From Arthrinium phaeospermum (taxonomy: Eukaryota; Ascomycota; Sordariomycetes; Amphisphaeriales; Apiosporaceae), in assembly GCA_006503535.1 (NCBI GenBank), contig QYRS01000011.1:558001-622000 (forward strand): 64,000 nt of DNA. The letters are read 5' to 3'. The translations under genes and the position numbers were made by a program. Positions 47,392 to 60,760 of the stretch are shown here, one piece after another. The notes under the pieces are model-generated. The model saw nothing but the letters and a program-made list of their open reading frames with translations. It was not told the origin of the DNA and did not search any database. Each line of letters begins with the position of its first letter. Positions within the stretch are counted from its first letter, which is position 1.

Positions 47392-48673
47392 CGTGAGATT
47401 GCTTCCTCAGTCGGGACCAAGCGTGGTGTTTAGAAAACGAGAGAAAGCTGTCTCCTAGTCCGAGGAGCATGCAAAACCTCCAGGCGAGTTTCTCGTCTCG
47501 AACTTTTTCCCTAGCGGCTTGCACCTGCAGCCAGCAACCTGCCCAAACTTAGAAATTTTTAGGCTATGGCCTGTGCTTATCTTATCACTCCCATCGATAA
47601 TGCTCAATGCCCCACAACATGGACTGACCCCTGATGACCACTGACCCCACTAAGCTCAGAGGCCGCTTTCTTTCAATACTCCAGTCACTACTGTACGCAT
47701 AGTGGAACTTTTGGGGGGTTTTGTAAAGTGTACATAACTCTGGAGGGATGTTGCATTTGCTGTAGTATTCCGAGCTGCAACAACGGTTGGGTGCTCATCA
47801 TCGTGAGAGAATGGCTGACTTGATAAGTAATCCACCTATTCATGAGGCCATGTCACGACCCATGTACAAGTACAGACACAACTGGACGAGTCCGAGAAAC
47901 TGACATTCATGACTAGCGCTTCCGAAATATATACAGCTGAAACCCATGCCTCTTATCGTACAAGTGCAAACGTGACATCATCCAATCTTGACGCTCACAT
48001 AACCAATTGAAAAACAATGTTTGCTTGGTTTGGCCGGTGTGTAGCGTCATTCCAGTCCACCCGGCGTAGAAATATACGACTTCATCCTTCAAAACACGGT
48101 TCAACCATGAACCCCGAAAGAGACCAGGTCAACAACGACCGCGAAGACAGCCAGTACATAGGCGTGGTAAGTCTGCCGTGGATGGAGTAACGCCGCGAGA
48201 GCCTACCATAGGGCTGACATTGCTTCCTCCAATCCATCAGTTGCCCACGCTCACAGAAACATAAACCGAGCAAACCGCAACTTGGGACTCCATCCATCTA
48301 ATTTATAAACAAAGAAATAATCTGCCCCCTCCAAGCTTGAACCACGTAGCTTGAAGACCCATCTCACCGTAGCATACCCAGTGCAGCATGGAAAGGCTGT
48401 CTAGGTGGAACAGTGGCACTTCCAATAGCATGTGGTCAATATTTGGCAACGGAGACACTCGTATTAATAGTAACCTCGCTGAACCTGGGAGCATGCCGGA
48501 AAGACTGCAGACCACCGAACAACACTTTAAAGGGAGGCGTGTATGATGGGAAAGGGGTATCAAGAGCTCGGCAAGTACAAGTGCAATCGAGGTCGAGAAA
48601 TCAGAAGGCCGTATGCGTCGTCAAATTATGTAACATGCCAATAGCAATAAAAACGTGAAGAGGGATGTTTCTC
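47392..48673. other. intergenic, no gene seen
   Basis: Upstream of the UTP4-like gene and downstream of the Spa2-like gene, both on the minus strand. No gene recognised. Confidence 0.5.
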
Positions 48674-51495
48674 TCAAGAGTAATCATCCGCGGAAGGTGA
48701 CATGGTCAAGCGGTTGACACTTTGCGCCAGCTCTTTCAACTCGCGCGCAATCTCAAAGGCTATAGGAGGCAGGGTCTGAGTCCACATGCGCCATTGGTTG
48801 TCCTGGGCGCCAAGACCCCGAGATGCCAGGTCTTGTCCATGCTGACCGGCTTCGAGGAGGCGTTGCCGGCAAGCCGCAAGACGGTCAAGCATGTCATTGC
48901 CAATGCCAATGGTTTGGATCTCAGCCATGACTCTTTCCACCACGTCGGCAATGGCGTCGATTTGATCGTTGATTTCTCCAATAGATGCGTCACTGCGGAC
49001 AGAGCTGACTAAACCTTGGATGGTCTGGACAAGAACCGCCGTCTGGTCCTCGACGTAAAATTTCAAGTCTTCAGCACGATTGTCCGGCTGTCCCCTGTTG
49101 GCCCCCATATTCGCCATTCCGTTCGGCCCGTTGGGACCACCGTTACGCGAAGATTGGCTGTACGGGTTGACCGACTCGCGAGGAGAGCTGACTGGGCTAT
49201 ATGCCGAGGATTGCATACTATCGCGGGGCCCGAGGCCATTGAACCGTGGGGGCGGATCAAGTGGCGATTGGATAGCTTGCGGCGAAGCCTGCTTAGGATA
49301 GTCATCCTGCTGTGTTGACCGGTTGGAGAAGAAGGCTGTTGAATCAACGGGTGTGACGGTGCCATCATCATCATCTTCCAGCTCACCAGCGGGCGTAGCT
49401 CGGATCTTGACTGTTCGCAACAGTTCGACAATAGCAGCCACCAGATGCGATGCAGCAGCGTCGAGAAGTGAGACGGGCGAAATACCAGCAGCGGCCGCAA
49501 AATTCTTGGAGGCCGTAATCAAGTTGTTGGCTGTAGCTGAAACTCTGCTCTTTAGCCGTTGCTGTTGCTGATGTAAATCCTGATCATTGGGCGCCGACTC
49601 ATCGATATCCTTAGTAATCCGTCGAACGCTGACAACGACCGCTTTCATAGAGTCGATCACCTTGTCCGGAACGTCGGTTCGCGCCTTCTGCAGCAGTTCA
49701 TCGATAGCGATCTGGAACCTAGTGACGTGAACATCCTTGACAAGCCCGTTCTCTTGAGTGAATCCCTTCTCGCGGATGTATTTGCCGGCATCTTGGTCAA
49801 TGGTAAGGCCGAGGGAGGAGGCCCTCATGTTGCGTAACTGAGTCTTGGTGCGAGCATAACGGTTACGCCATTCGCGTACCTCGTTCTCGAGGGATTCCAC
49901 CACCTTCTCCAACTCTGTTTGCCGCTCCCACGCGGGGCCATGTTGTTGAGAGAGCATCTTCATCTCCCGGAGGAACTGTTGCGCTTCACGTCGGACTTCT
50001 TCGGTCACTTGCTGTTGCTCTTCCAATGCCATCCGCAAGTCCTGATTCTCCCTTCGCAGTTCTTCATCAGCGGAACCGCCCGGGGCCGCCATACTCCGAC
50101 TGCTTTGGCTTGCTTCCTCCAATTCTTGTTGCAACCTGCGCATCTCCGAACTGTGCTGCGCATCCATCCGCGTCAAATCCTCTTGCAAGCTTGCACTGAA
50201 GTCTTTGGCCTCCGCCAGTTGGTTCTCCAGGTCGGCTTGCATGTCAGTCCACTGTTTCCTCTCCATGTTGTCGGATGACGCTTTGGACCGCTCGCCGTCA
50301 AGAACACGCGCCAGCTCGTCATCTTTCATTTTCAGTTGATCCTCCAAACCATCGAGCCTCGCCTGTAGATCCCGTGCCTGGGCCTGAGACTCTTCAAGCA
50401 GCCTTTTGTCATTCTGGAAGTCAAGGTCAGTATTGTGAGTTCCACAAAGTAATTGATGGGCCTGGTGGAACTTACCTCAGACATGCCTCCACTCATACCC
50501 GTAGCCTCACTCCTCTTACTTTCGCGACCATTGCTGGCCGCTTCCAAACCAAATGCCTCGCTATCTTCAGCATCGTCAGCACCGTCGTCGTCTTCTTCGA
50601 CCATGGTACTCTTATTGGGCACTATAGTGTTGCTTTGGAACTGTTTCTGCTGCGGCCTATCGTAGTTGTTAGGAGGGATTCCGGGTGAAGGCGGGATGCC
50701 GTAGTCATTGACGCGAGGGGCTCCAGAGCGAATGGAGCTGGCATCCGAGGGCCGTCGCATACCCCGAGGCATGCCGTTCATGCTGCTGACAGGAGTGCCT
50801 GATCGACTGGAGGGACCTCGCGACGAAGATCTGGGGCTGCCCATGCCGAACTCCGGGGTGGAAAAGTGCGGGAAACGCCGCTCAAGTTCGCAGAAAACAT
50901 CAGTAGCCAAGTCGCGAAACCGTGGGGGTCCCAGTGTCGATAGTTTCTGTCGTGCTTGATTTCGTTTGGGATGGAAGGTATCTTCCGGCTGCAGGAAGGG
51001 CGGCACTTGCGGCCCAGGAGCTCTTCGGTTCAAGGCCTGTCGCCTGAGCAGCTCGTCGTACACGTCGGTGGATAGCTCGAGAAACTGGACTGCGGAAAGA
51101 CGCAAGAGCTTATCGCGGGCTCGGTTGGGCGGGGGGTTTGCGCGACCATCTTTCGAGGTCGACTGTAGGAACTTCTTCAAGGCGACATAGTGTCCACTGA
51201 GAACAGGTTCGTTGTTCTCGTCCTTCATGCTGCGCCCGCTTTCACTCCTTGCATACATGCCAGTGCTGGAGCGAGCGATGGACGGTGGCGGAGAAGGACC
51301 GCCAACACTCCTGGGGCCGCCAGGCCCTGGGCCGGGGAAGCCATTCATACTTCCTTTGCGTCCACCTGAGTCGGGTGGTGAGATCAGTCCGCGGTTGTTC
51401 GGGTCGTATCTGTCGGGGTTGTTGTATTTGGTGATGCCTGACCATTCGCTGCCGCCTACTGAGACAGGTGACAGCGGCGCATTTCGAGTATTCAT
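48674..51495 (-). CDS. Spa2-like polarisome scaffold
   Basis: Exons 51495-50476 and 50413-48674, with a 62-base intron, give 919 aa. Spa2 proteins organise the polarisome at hyphal tips, linking formin and MAP-kinase components. After a Pro/Gly/Ser-rich N-terminus come two Spa2-homology (GIT) repeats near residues 100-215: HYVALKKFL...LLRLSAVQFLELSTDVYDELLRR, and ARQKLSTLGPPRFRDLATDVFCELERR. A disordered Ser/Pro region with an acidic patch (VEEDDDGADDAEDSEAF) follows. A long coiled coil then runs from about residue 340 to 520 (LLEESQAQARDLQARLDGLEDQLKMKDDELARVL and onward). The C-terminal half has a helical domain (FQIAIDELLQKARTDVPDKVIDSM) and a conserved end. Intact. Confidence 0.92.
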
Positions 51496-54400
51496 GGTAG
51501 AAATATTATGGCCACTAGTTCATGCGAATGAATCAATGGATTTGGGTCTGCACGTGCCGCAGCGCCGGGTCGCGAGAACAAAGAGGCTCCGAAACCCCAG
51601 CAAGCTGCACGTTGGTATATGCGCCACTGAACGTCTCGCAGTTTCCCGATTTTAGACCTGAACTAACGTCAGGAATAAAGCCTTCCTTGTTTATGCACCG
51701 TTGATACTTCTTTCCAGTACCCCTGGATCCTCGGGTCGTCGTTCGATGGACCGGTATTGACTCCGGTTATATTAGGTGTTGGACGGTGCTGTTTCCTTGA
51801 GTTGTCGTTGCTCGGGTGGCTGGTGCTAACTGCACACTCGGGCTTGGTGTACTTGGTACGGGGCAAGTGCTGCCTCCCAATTTCCTCCAAGACGGTCGGG
51901 CTCCTCCAAGATACATATGTATATGAACGAGCTGGACCACGGTCGATTCAGTCACCTGTCAAAGTGTCGCACAGGAGCACGGTCTTGAGTTCGGTTTGCG
52001 GGGGACAGCGCCGGGTCCGAGTCAATTGAGTTTATGTCGTGTCAGATGCTGTATCAAGAAGAACGTAAAGTGCCTTCGTTCGAGGAAACGACAGCCAGCG
52101 GCAATGGCGATGGGACGAAATAGCGACGCAATGTTTGACAACCAACTCTCGATCGGGCGGGTTCGTTTGCCGTGAGGGCCTCTTTCTTCTGCCGACTTGA
52201 TGGCGCTGCGTATGTTTCTTGTCCGCACTTGTGTAATCGACTCTCTCTCGATGTCCGGTACCGCGAACAGCGCTCGGAAATAGCGACGGGGCGGTAAGGG
52301 GCGCTGGGGGAAAGCGTAGCTAGCAGGCAGCAGGGGCCTATCAGGTGCGTGTGGTGCAACGACTATGAAAAGAGAGAGCGGTGAATATATAAAATATACA
52401 CACACTCTGCCTTTCTCGTTGGTTGAGTTGATGGCCCTGGGGAAACTGTGGAACAATCAATAAGGTTTCTGAATAGAAGACGGCGAGCCTGGAGCATAAG
52501 ACAGGAACGTGATGGGGAGCCACAGGCCACACACCACAGGCACAAACACTCCCCCGAGAGACCGAGCGGCTGCAGGTCGCTGGAGTTCCCAAGTCTCAGA
52601 ATGTTCTGCTGTGGATGCGGGTGGGTTCTGGTTCAATTGGGCTGGTCTGGTAGTGATACTTCCAACCAAGGCAGGGCCTTTTAGACCGATGAAACCAACC
52701 ACAACCAGGCAACTTGCAAGGGGAGGAGAGCAAAAGACCAGGGCTTCTGCAGGGGGGTTCGGGTGCTGGTTCGGGGGGAACCCACGCACTAACGAACTTG
52801 GATAAGGGGAGGATGCACCCGATTCGATTCTATCAGCCTAACCTAATCGCTAAAAGCCTGCCTAGAGCCCCTGCTGCTGGCCTGTCTTCCGTAATTCCCT
52901 ATCGAATTGTTTGAATTGACAGTTACCTGCTTTCTACTCACCCCAGCCCATCGCCCGTCGCCCGTAGCGAGCGGCTAGGTAGTAGCACAATACCAGGTAC
53001 CTAGTCTAGACTCAAGGGATCTACGGGCGGGCTGCAGCAATGATTGAGTTATCCCTTTTCCACTCTCTCCCATCGAAATTTGACAATTGACTTGACCCGG
53101 CGTCTCGATTGAAAGATTGAAACAGGCGTGGTGGTGATTCTGCAGTACAGCTCATTATATGACGACGTTCATAGCAAATCCAAGGTTCAACACCTAGCAC
53201 ACATGACATCTTTCATTGAAACCAGAAACCACCCTCTCAGACCTTCACAGGTCTTGTCCAGCTGTCCGGTGGAGTGGGATGGGTTAAGATTATCCATCAT
53301 CAGCCGCCCTGTCTGGCTTGTCATGCAATTGCGGCTGCTGTCATTGACAGAATGCTATGCAGGTACGGATACATGTTCCACCCCTACTTTGGTATCTTGG
53401 TCTGTAAGCGGTGGCTAGGCCGGGCTACCTTACAGTACCTTTGAGGGCGAATGGCAACATGCATGTAGGCACAACACGGAAGCCGGATGGTCCCAGCCCC
53501 TTTGCCCTTTTCTTCAGCAGTGATCACTCCCTGCCTTCCACATGATGGACATCGCGTCCATCGGGATCGGCGTGCTGCTTTCCCTTTGCAACTGTAGTGT
53601 TCAGCCGACGCACTACTGCTACTACTGCCAAATGCTAGAGTACGCACTACGATACGATATTTGTATCCCATTCCCGTCACTCTATCATTTGCCTAATCCA
53701 TTGTGCCGTCTAGGGAAGAGACACCACCGCAAGACATCTGAGAACAATCATTGCACAGCCCTGTCTCCTATCTCATCTCAGACCACAGTCATGATCTAAC
53801 CCATTCCACCTTGAAGCAATTTAGAAATTTCCAACCCCTGTTCACCGATGAGCTTGGGGGGTGTATGGGACTTCCCCCTGAGGCGCAGGCATTTCTGGAG
53901 GTTAGATTCGATGGGTTATGCGCTACCTGCTGTGCTAAGGTGCTTTCTGTCTCTAGCGTGGCCGCCACGCTTCAATGGCTCAAGCCGGACTGGCTGGGGT
54001 GGGCGCCGACTGTCTAGGTGGTCTCTGGCGCGCGCCAACGGCACTCACAAGGAAAGCGTAGCAAATTGGATACCTAGAATGCGATATTCATCGGGAAGCC
54101 GTTCGGCGGAGCAGTTTCGAAATGACGTGACGCGTATCGAATCCACATGACAATCCTATCGTCTTCCGCGCATCGGATTTCGCTGGGTTGGAAAGGTACC
54201 ACCAACCTTTTCATGTTGTGCGGCTATGTACGGATACAAATAACTATTCTGGCCATCTGCACGAACCCCCGGGGAAATTGTTGGTTGAAGAGCTATTTAC
54301 AGTAGAAACATCATTATCATTAGCCAATATGCACCGCGCTGCATGTTCCAAGTTCCCGTCTGCCATATCGCTGGATGAAATCGGTTCCGAAAGCATAATT

Positions 54401-54992
54401 GTGTCAAGTTATGTGGCCTGTCTGGAGTAAAAATATTGATTGGTTCCTGACCCATGTCTGCCATGCAGCACAGAGCGAATCTTGAGCGTGGATATTGCCG
54501 ACTTACAAGTGCAACCCACGAACTGACATTCGCCAATAACGCGATTGGAATAGCATGATCATCTATGACGTGACAAGAAGGGGTATGCCTGATCGATGAA
54601 CCGTTATCGATATTGTATTTTGGTTTTTTTTCTGCGAGACGCTCGGAATACCCGAAGCGTTGGTTGACTGCGGTGCGTTTCGCTGCCAGACGGGTAGGGG
54701 TTGTATGGTGTTTGAGCCTCATGTTTCCGGGCTACTGCATCGCGAGTCAGATTCGGAAGTTGGGATGGATGAATTCATGGTGGTTGGCTTCTTCTATTCT
54801 CGTAGAATATATCGACTTGAGTTGCGATGTAACGCAACCGTACAACATGGCATCTAGTTTGCGTCACGGTGTACGAACTTTCAAGTTTCTTGATCGGTGA
54901 ATCAGGTTTCTATATGGGTGTTGGGGTATCATCTTGTGAACTCAAGCCTCGGTATGCTTGGTGTGTGAAAGGCAGAGACCTTGGTTTCGTGA
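51496..54992. other. long intergenic region, no gene seen
   Basis: About 3.5 kb containing the Spa2 promoter and the 3' flank of the SSU72 gene. Several frames of 80-145 codons occur on both strands but none has recognisable protein features. Confidence 0.45.
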
Positions 54993-55857
54993 TCAAAACC
55001 AAGCTAATGTCCACGTTGCCGGCAGGTTGGGCCATCTCTCCTGCCACTCACCAATTATGTCAGGTACTCTCTCGTCGAACGATGCCCGGCCCGCCGCGCT
55101 TCCAGTATCAAAAGACATGGCGCCGACGGCCTCGCGTTCCTCTTGGGCAGCTTTGTTCAAGGAGTTCGCGAGGTCAAGGATGCCTTTGCCTCCAATCGAG
55201 GCTTCTTCATGATTATCCTTGATGTCAACATTGATGACATGGACAGGTTTGTTCAGCGGGGTACCACGGTTATGCAAGTCGTCAATCACAGCATCCCAGC
55301 AGCGCTCCTCGCAAGTGAACACGATATCAGCTACGCCTCCTTCAATGCCTTCACTGCCACGGTCTGTGGCATGCTCTAGGCGGGGGATACCGACCTGCCA
55401 GTCTTGCCAGCGTTCAGGTCCCCATTTGACTCCTCTATTCCTATCAATCATCTTGAGAAGGCCATTGCGTGTATAGAGGTCCTCGTCTTTCTCCTTCAGC
55501 TCCTTCCACATGCTATCATACGATGTCTTATTGAACTGATAGACATTGGGCTGGGTGATGCTTGGTCCGGGCAGTCTAACGAGAGAACCAGTTCCGAAGG
55601 AGATGACCGGGTAATTGGCTTTGGAGAGCTGAAGATGCGCCTCCATGGACCTTTGGCAAGAAAAGAGTGAGTAAGAGTCGTGACAAACAGGCAGGCATCA
55701 CCACGAGTCTTCTGGCTTACCGATTCTGATTACTTGCACACACGGTGCAGAATTTCAGCTTGTAGCCGGATGAGCCTACTCCCTCAGCGCCGTTTTGAGC
55801 AGGTGGCTGCGATGCGGGCACTGTTGCATCAATAGATGTACCATTGATGGCGTCCAT
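54993..55857 (-). CDS. SSU72: RNA polymerase II CTD phosphatase Ssu72
   Basis: Exons 55857-55721 and 54993-55650 give 264 aa. Ssu72 removes phosphate from Ser5 of the RNA polymerase II C-terminal repeats and works in the cleavage/polyadenylation complex. The splice joins CTVCASNQN and RSMEAH to form the Cys-x5-Arg-Ser phosphatase loop near residues 38-48. [48 protein letters not shown] and [15 protein letters not shown] are hallmarks of the family. The N-terminal 35 residues are a variable Ala/Pro tail. The length is slightly above yeast Ssu72 (about 206 aa), as usual for filamentous fungi. Intact. Confidence 0.95.
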
Positions 55858-58800
55858 CGTGTCAGACTTTTAAGTGGTCGTGTTCGTAGGGACCTGGCAA
55901 GATGGAATAGCCTGTACTTTTGATAAAGTGTCAGTCATAAGAACACCATCGGCTTGCAAGAAGATGGGGAATGGGGTAATCCTCGGGATATTCAGAAAAG
56001 TTGCGTAATTAAATAAATGTATCAACATGGGTATTTAGACAGCTCCAATAAAATATTTCATCATTCAGAGGGAAGAGTGCAGAGTTTCAGGGCGTGCTTG
56101 ATTGGAGACGAACCAGACATACCTTGGCTAAGAACGCGCTCGTTATGATTATGTTCGGTTAGAAATTGCAGTGACGAGGACTTCCTCAACCTGGTACGCA
56201 AGGGACAAAGATAATTGCGAAGCCGGCCGCGACTAATAACATCACGTTGAGAAGAGGCAGAGACGGCCCGTGACGGGAAGCTGGCCTCAGCTTACGGTCT
56301 GAAACATGCGGAAACAGGCATGTGCTGATCTGGACAGCATTTGCGTGGGCCTGCGATCGCTTCGGAAATGTTGACAGGAGGAAGAAAACGTCAAGGCAAT
56401 TTCTGAATGGGGAAAAACTTGTGGTTGAAATAGCCAAGCTGATTGTGTCAATGTGGGGTAGCTTGGATAGCGATAAGTTCTGGCTCGGAACTGCCAAAGA
56501 GCCTCAAAAGTGACAAGTCGCTCCCTCTCTCTCACCTTTCTCGGCACGCCCTGACGATAACGGATTGCTGGGTATTTTGTATCGAGGGGTGTTTTATCCA
56601 CTCCCGTCAATAGTAAAGTGAATCGAAACACAATCTTGGGTGACACAAAGCACATGAATCACGATAGTCGCGCATGTCTTGTCAATATACATGTGCAATT
56701 GATTTGCTCTTATGCTCTCAACTAAGTAATTCATGGTTGCGTACACAAGAACCACATTGAACAACAATTACTTCATATAAGGTAGGTACACAGTAGCATC
56801 TGCCTCCCCTTTAAGAGCAGGTCAAACCGTGGGGATAATATCTTGTCTCGTACGTTAGACATACTAGATGCATGCTCAAGCTCCAGACTACGAAATTACC
56901 CTATTAATTAGTACAGCAATCCGGCCACAGACACACGTGGCACTATATCCTCAGGGTCTAGCGCATCTGTGATCCTGCAATGGGATCGCAAAACCATATA
57001 GTCGTCTTCGATATGACTCTCTCCCGATGCCAACATGGTATGAGTGCTTCGTTCGAGTCCACTTGCACAGCCGATTTACAGTGAAAGATTATAGCAACTA
57101 ATGGAGCACGATGAACAGTTGCTAGTTGCTGCTATCGCCCCTTTAGATTCATATAATCTGCAAGGACATGGGCGGTTAGCTACATATACCTTGTAGCATG
57201 AGAATCACAAGGTCACGGGTATTGAATGTTGTTCGGAGTTCAGTATACAGGCCTACTACATATTGAGGGGCAGGGTTGGATCTGCTGGCCGGCAAGCCCG
57301 ATAGCCACATAGAATCCGAGAACAAGACATCGAGGCGGACGAGCCGCGACAAACAACATCAAGTCTGTTAACACGCAAGTCATGAGACATGTCTACTGCT
57401 ACTGTACCAAATCAACTTTCGCTTCGCGATAGCCGTAGGCATACATGCAGATGTGTATGCTAATTTGATATTCATCCATACGTTGGCTTGGCAATGCCGG
57501 GGTTGCAGTCTAAGATCGGTTGGAAACAGGAAAAGAATGAGGCTTGGCAATTTGGGGATCCTCGACACTGACTTGGAAACAAAGAACAAATCAAATTTCG
57601 GGGACCTGAACCCATTATGTCGGGCCACCAGAATGTGCAGGTGCAATCCAGGCATCCCAGCCTTTCTTCTCATAACCACTCAGTTATAATGTAACAACAA
57701 AAAAAAAACGCTTTCACGATCTAGTGGTCTTTCTTCGCAATAATCAAAAACAAAACGTAGAGGGCTTGATTGCTAGGAAATCCAACATCCGACCAGTCCA
57801 TCATCATTCGAAGCCATCGTTGCCGACAAGCCAAAAGCTGCCGCCGCCGCCCTTGACGGTTCCTCCAGACCCCTCTTGTCCCCCGAGAGCGCCAACCAGT
57901 AGAATCAAGCCTCACGCGCTTAGTAGCACCAACTAGAACTGCGCGGACGCAGCAACTAGCCACTCACAACGATTCCCAGGAAAACCTAACCTGACCTGAT
58001 CTCGGCCCAGGCCTTAGGTTGTGGTTAGGTCTTTTGGGGGTGGTTTGTCTGGGCCGACCTAAGATAGGCTGAGCGAGACACCACCACACACACACTCACT
58101 GCCGTGGTAAAGATCGAGCAGGTGAGTTAAAGAGAGGCAGAGACAGAAGACAGCCCAGCCCCAGCCCACCAACACTCAGAGACACAGACAGACAGTCAGT
58201 CAGTCAGTCAGTCAGTCACCTCACTTGACCACACCTTCAACCCGACTCGCCCTCGCCCTCGCCCTCGCCCGTCAAAAGTTAGACGCCCAATCCAATTCTC
58301 TCGTCGATTCCCCATCGCTGGCCCGTCGCTTATTATTTTCCCGGGTAGCAGACCACCTGCATCTGTCGTCGTAGCTTGCTACCTTACCTGGTTTCCCACA
58401 CCACACACACACTTCTGTATCCCTTCACATTCCCTCACCTCCAAATACGGGCCCCCCGTGCCTGCGCGGAAGAATCTCTATTTATTGTCTTTATCTCGGA
58501 AAGCATTTACTCATTCTGGTGGAGTAGACACAATCGTAGGCGGTTTGGCCAACTGGACCGAACGATCGAGCTCTAACCTACCTGCGAACCCTCCCTCAAC
58601 CCACTTTGTGAACGAACCCTCGTCGGCCGGCCATTGCTGTCGCCAAACACCGGCGGCGCTATTTCTGGAAACACTGGTACGGGCCGACCGCAATCCCACC
58701 CCTCTATCTTCTCGAACCCGGCCAGGCGCATCCCATTTCTGCGAATTCGTTTACCTTTCTCTTCCCAAGCGCCCCGTTACCTCTGATCCAGCTCGCTCGC

Positions 58801-59125
58801 TTTGGGCACAGGATTCCAGGCAGAGTCACCAAGAAACATCGCCCCGTTGCACCTGCTTACGCTGCACGCCGCCATTTTCGCCAATTTTAACCCCATATTA
58901 TAATTCATTCGGCGCTTCCACTTCGATTCCTCTTCGACTGCCGCTCTGAGATCGCATGCATTGCGCCTAACAGCTTGCTGGACAAGTCTGTTCACGGCGG
59001 TAACAGCGTGTCCCGTCTTGTGGCACCCACGTAGCTGCTGCAACTGGGCATCTTGCCAGTGTCTTAACGATTTTTCGTATACGCTTCTAAGGGTACGCTG
59101 GACCAAAGGGCTCTTTCCTCTGACA
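55858..59125. other. long intergenic region and 5' leader of the SH3-protein gene
   Basis: No gene recognised from 55.9 to 58 kb. From about 58080 onward it contains microsatellites: CACA runs, a (CAGT)n tract near 58192-58218 and a CCCTCG repeat near 58249-58271. The last 700 bases are C/T-rich like a fungal promoter and leader and have several upstream ATGs. Confidence 0.5.
58192..58271. repeat. microsatellites (CAGT)n and (CCCTCG)n
   Basis: Six or so head-to-tail CAGT units followed shortly by about four CCCTCG/CGCCCT units. Probably in the promoter or leader of the SH3-domain gene. Confidence 0.8.
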
Positions 59126-60760
59126 ATGACTGCAATCATGTCCCCCAGCTCATCACCGGCTCCGTCGCCTCCTGCAGTTTCTTCTCCTTCGGCCAACTCG
59201 AACCACCCATCGCTTCCGCCATTGATTACATCGCCGACAAGCAGCCGAGCCAGCGCAATACCGCCCCCAATGTCGCACGCCTCAAAGAACCGGCTGTCCC
59301 AGTATTCGGTCGGCTCGGTCCCGTCGCGTTCGCGACCACCTTCCTACCTCTTCCCGATCTTCCACTCCAGCCTTACATATACCATTGTTCGAGATTTCGC
59401 ATATCCTGCCATACATCCTATGCATTATGGGCCTCCGCCAGAAGGATCGAGGCCGGCATCTGGTATGACTACGCCGGCGAGTGAAACACGCCGTCTGTCA
59501 GATCCCCCAACGAGCTGGGAGTGGTCTACCGATGGGTTGGGGAAAGGTGAGAGGCTAGCACCAATCCACTTTGGCGACGGCCCTCCGTGGAGCGAGGATG
59601 AAGACCTTCAGAGTCCCGTCGTCAGTTCTCGCCATAAGAAACACAAATCGTCATCGGCATCGCTAGGACATCATAAGTCTCGTTCTGCGCAAGAGCACGG
59701 GTCGTCCTCAATGATGAATCCGGATAATTATGATCGGCAGCGGGGTTATTACGCTGGAAATACGGGCGACGGTAGCGAGCGCTACTACGTTAGCCAAGGA
59801 GGCGAGGCCAACGGGCCTGGTGGAGAGTACGTTACGTATCCGTCGGAACAGCTGCGGCAATCAATGCAAGCTCTGTATCAAGCGCAGGAGCAGAAGCCGC
59901 GTCAATATACGGAGCACGAGGCCGACTACAAGTCCGAATCCGATGTCTCCAGCACAGCCTCTTCGCCTGGCTTCCGCCCTTACGACGAGTCGCGCTACTC
60001 GCGAGATTACCAATTCACCATAACGTCGCCAGATGAGGAGATGCACGGCAAGGCAGTGGCTCTGTTTGATTTTGAGCGGGAGAACGAAAACGAGCTTCCC
60101 CTTGTCGAGGGCCAAATTATATGGGTTTCATACAGGCATGGCCAAGGCTGGCTAGTTGCTGAGGACCCCAAGACACAGGAGAGCGGTCTTGTCCCCGAAG
60201 AATATGTGCGTCTCTTGCGAGACATCGAGGGCGGCATGAATAGCCTTACTGGAGACTTGGGAGTTGCAGTAGGCACCCCAAATGACACAGGAACCCCAAC
60301 GCAAGCTGAACATTGCGATCCGTCCGCCGGCGCTGCCGCCGCCGCTACCGGCAACAGTAGCAGCAGCAGTAACAACGGCAGCGGTCACACATCGTCACAA
60401 AGCACTTCAAGCACCAATGGGTACCATCAACCTGTGGTTTCGACTTTTTCTACATCGAGCAAGGATCTGGACCCTTATCCTCCCCATCTGTTGGGCTCTC
60501 AAGCTGGACAGCCGCCTCCTCAAGTTGTCCATTACCACGGCCAGCGCGGAGGCAGCCAGGCAAACACACCAACTGCTCAGTCTTCATTTGACTCGGGCAT
60601 GGGCAGGCGCGGTAGCCAGGATACGATTGGGCGTAGTGACTCTTCGTCCAGGAAGTCCCAACCACTGGAAACACTGCCAGACAAGAAACTTACGTCACCT
60701 GTCGAGGAAACGAGCTCGGAAATGGATCAAGAACAAGACAACGAGTCAACAGAGCGATGA
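59126..60760 (+). CDS. SH3-domain protein, Nbp2-like
   Basis: An uninterrupted 544-aa frame from MTAIMSPSSSPAPS. The N-terminal half is Ser/Pro-rich with a conserved-looking block (FPIFHSSLTYTIVRDFAYPAIHPMHYGPP). One SH3 domain lies near residues 310-370: KAVALFDFERENENELPLVEGQIIWV, then GQGWLVAEDPKTQESGLVPEEYVRLL, with the ALFDF, GQGW and VPEEYV signatures. The C-terminal tail is disordered and rich in Ser, Gln and Asn, with an acidic end. The SH3 domain and architecture resemble yeast Nbp2, an adaptor that brings a PP2C phosphatase to stress MAP kinases. The start could be further upstream in frame (58961), but the sequence before 59126 looks non-coding. Confidence 0.8.
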   Translation: MTAIMSPSSSPAPSPPAVSSPSANSNHPSLPPLITSPTSSRASAIPPPMSHASKNRLSQYSVGSVPSRSRPPSYLFPIFHSSLTYTIVRDFAYPAIHPMHYGPPPEGSRPASGMTTPASETRRLSDPPTSWEWSTDGLGKGERLAPIHFGDGPPWSEDEDLQSPVVSSRHKKHKSSSASLGHHKSRSAQEHGSSSMMNPDNYDRQRGYYAGNTGDGSERYYVSQGGEANGPGGEYVTYPSEQLRQSMQALYQAQEQKPRQYTEHEADYKSESDVSSTASSPGFRPYDESRYSRDYQFTITSPDEEMHGKAVALFDFERENENELPLVEGQIIWVSYRHGQGWLVAEDPKTQESGLVPEEYVRLLRDIEGGMNSLTGDLGVAVGTPNDTGTPTQAEHCDPSAGAAAAATGNSSSSSNNGSGHTSSQSTSSTNGYHQPVVSTFSTSSKDLDPYPPHLLGSQAGQPPPQVVHYHGQRGGSQANTPTAQSSFDSGMGRRGSQDTIGRSDSSSRKSQPLETLPDKKLTSPVEETSSEMDQEQDNESTER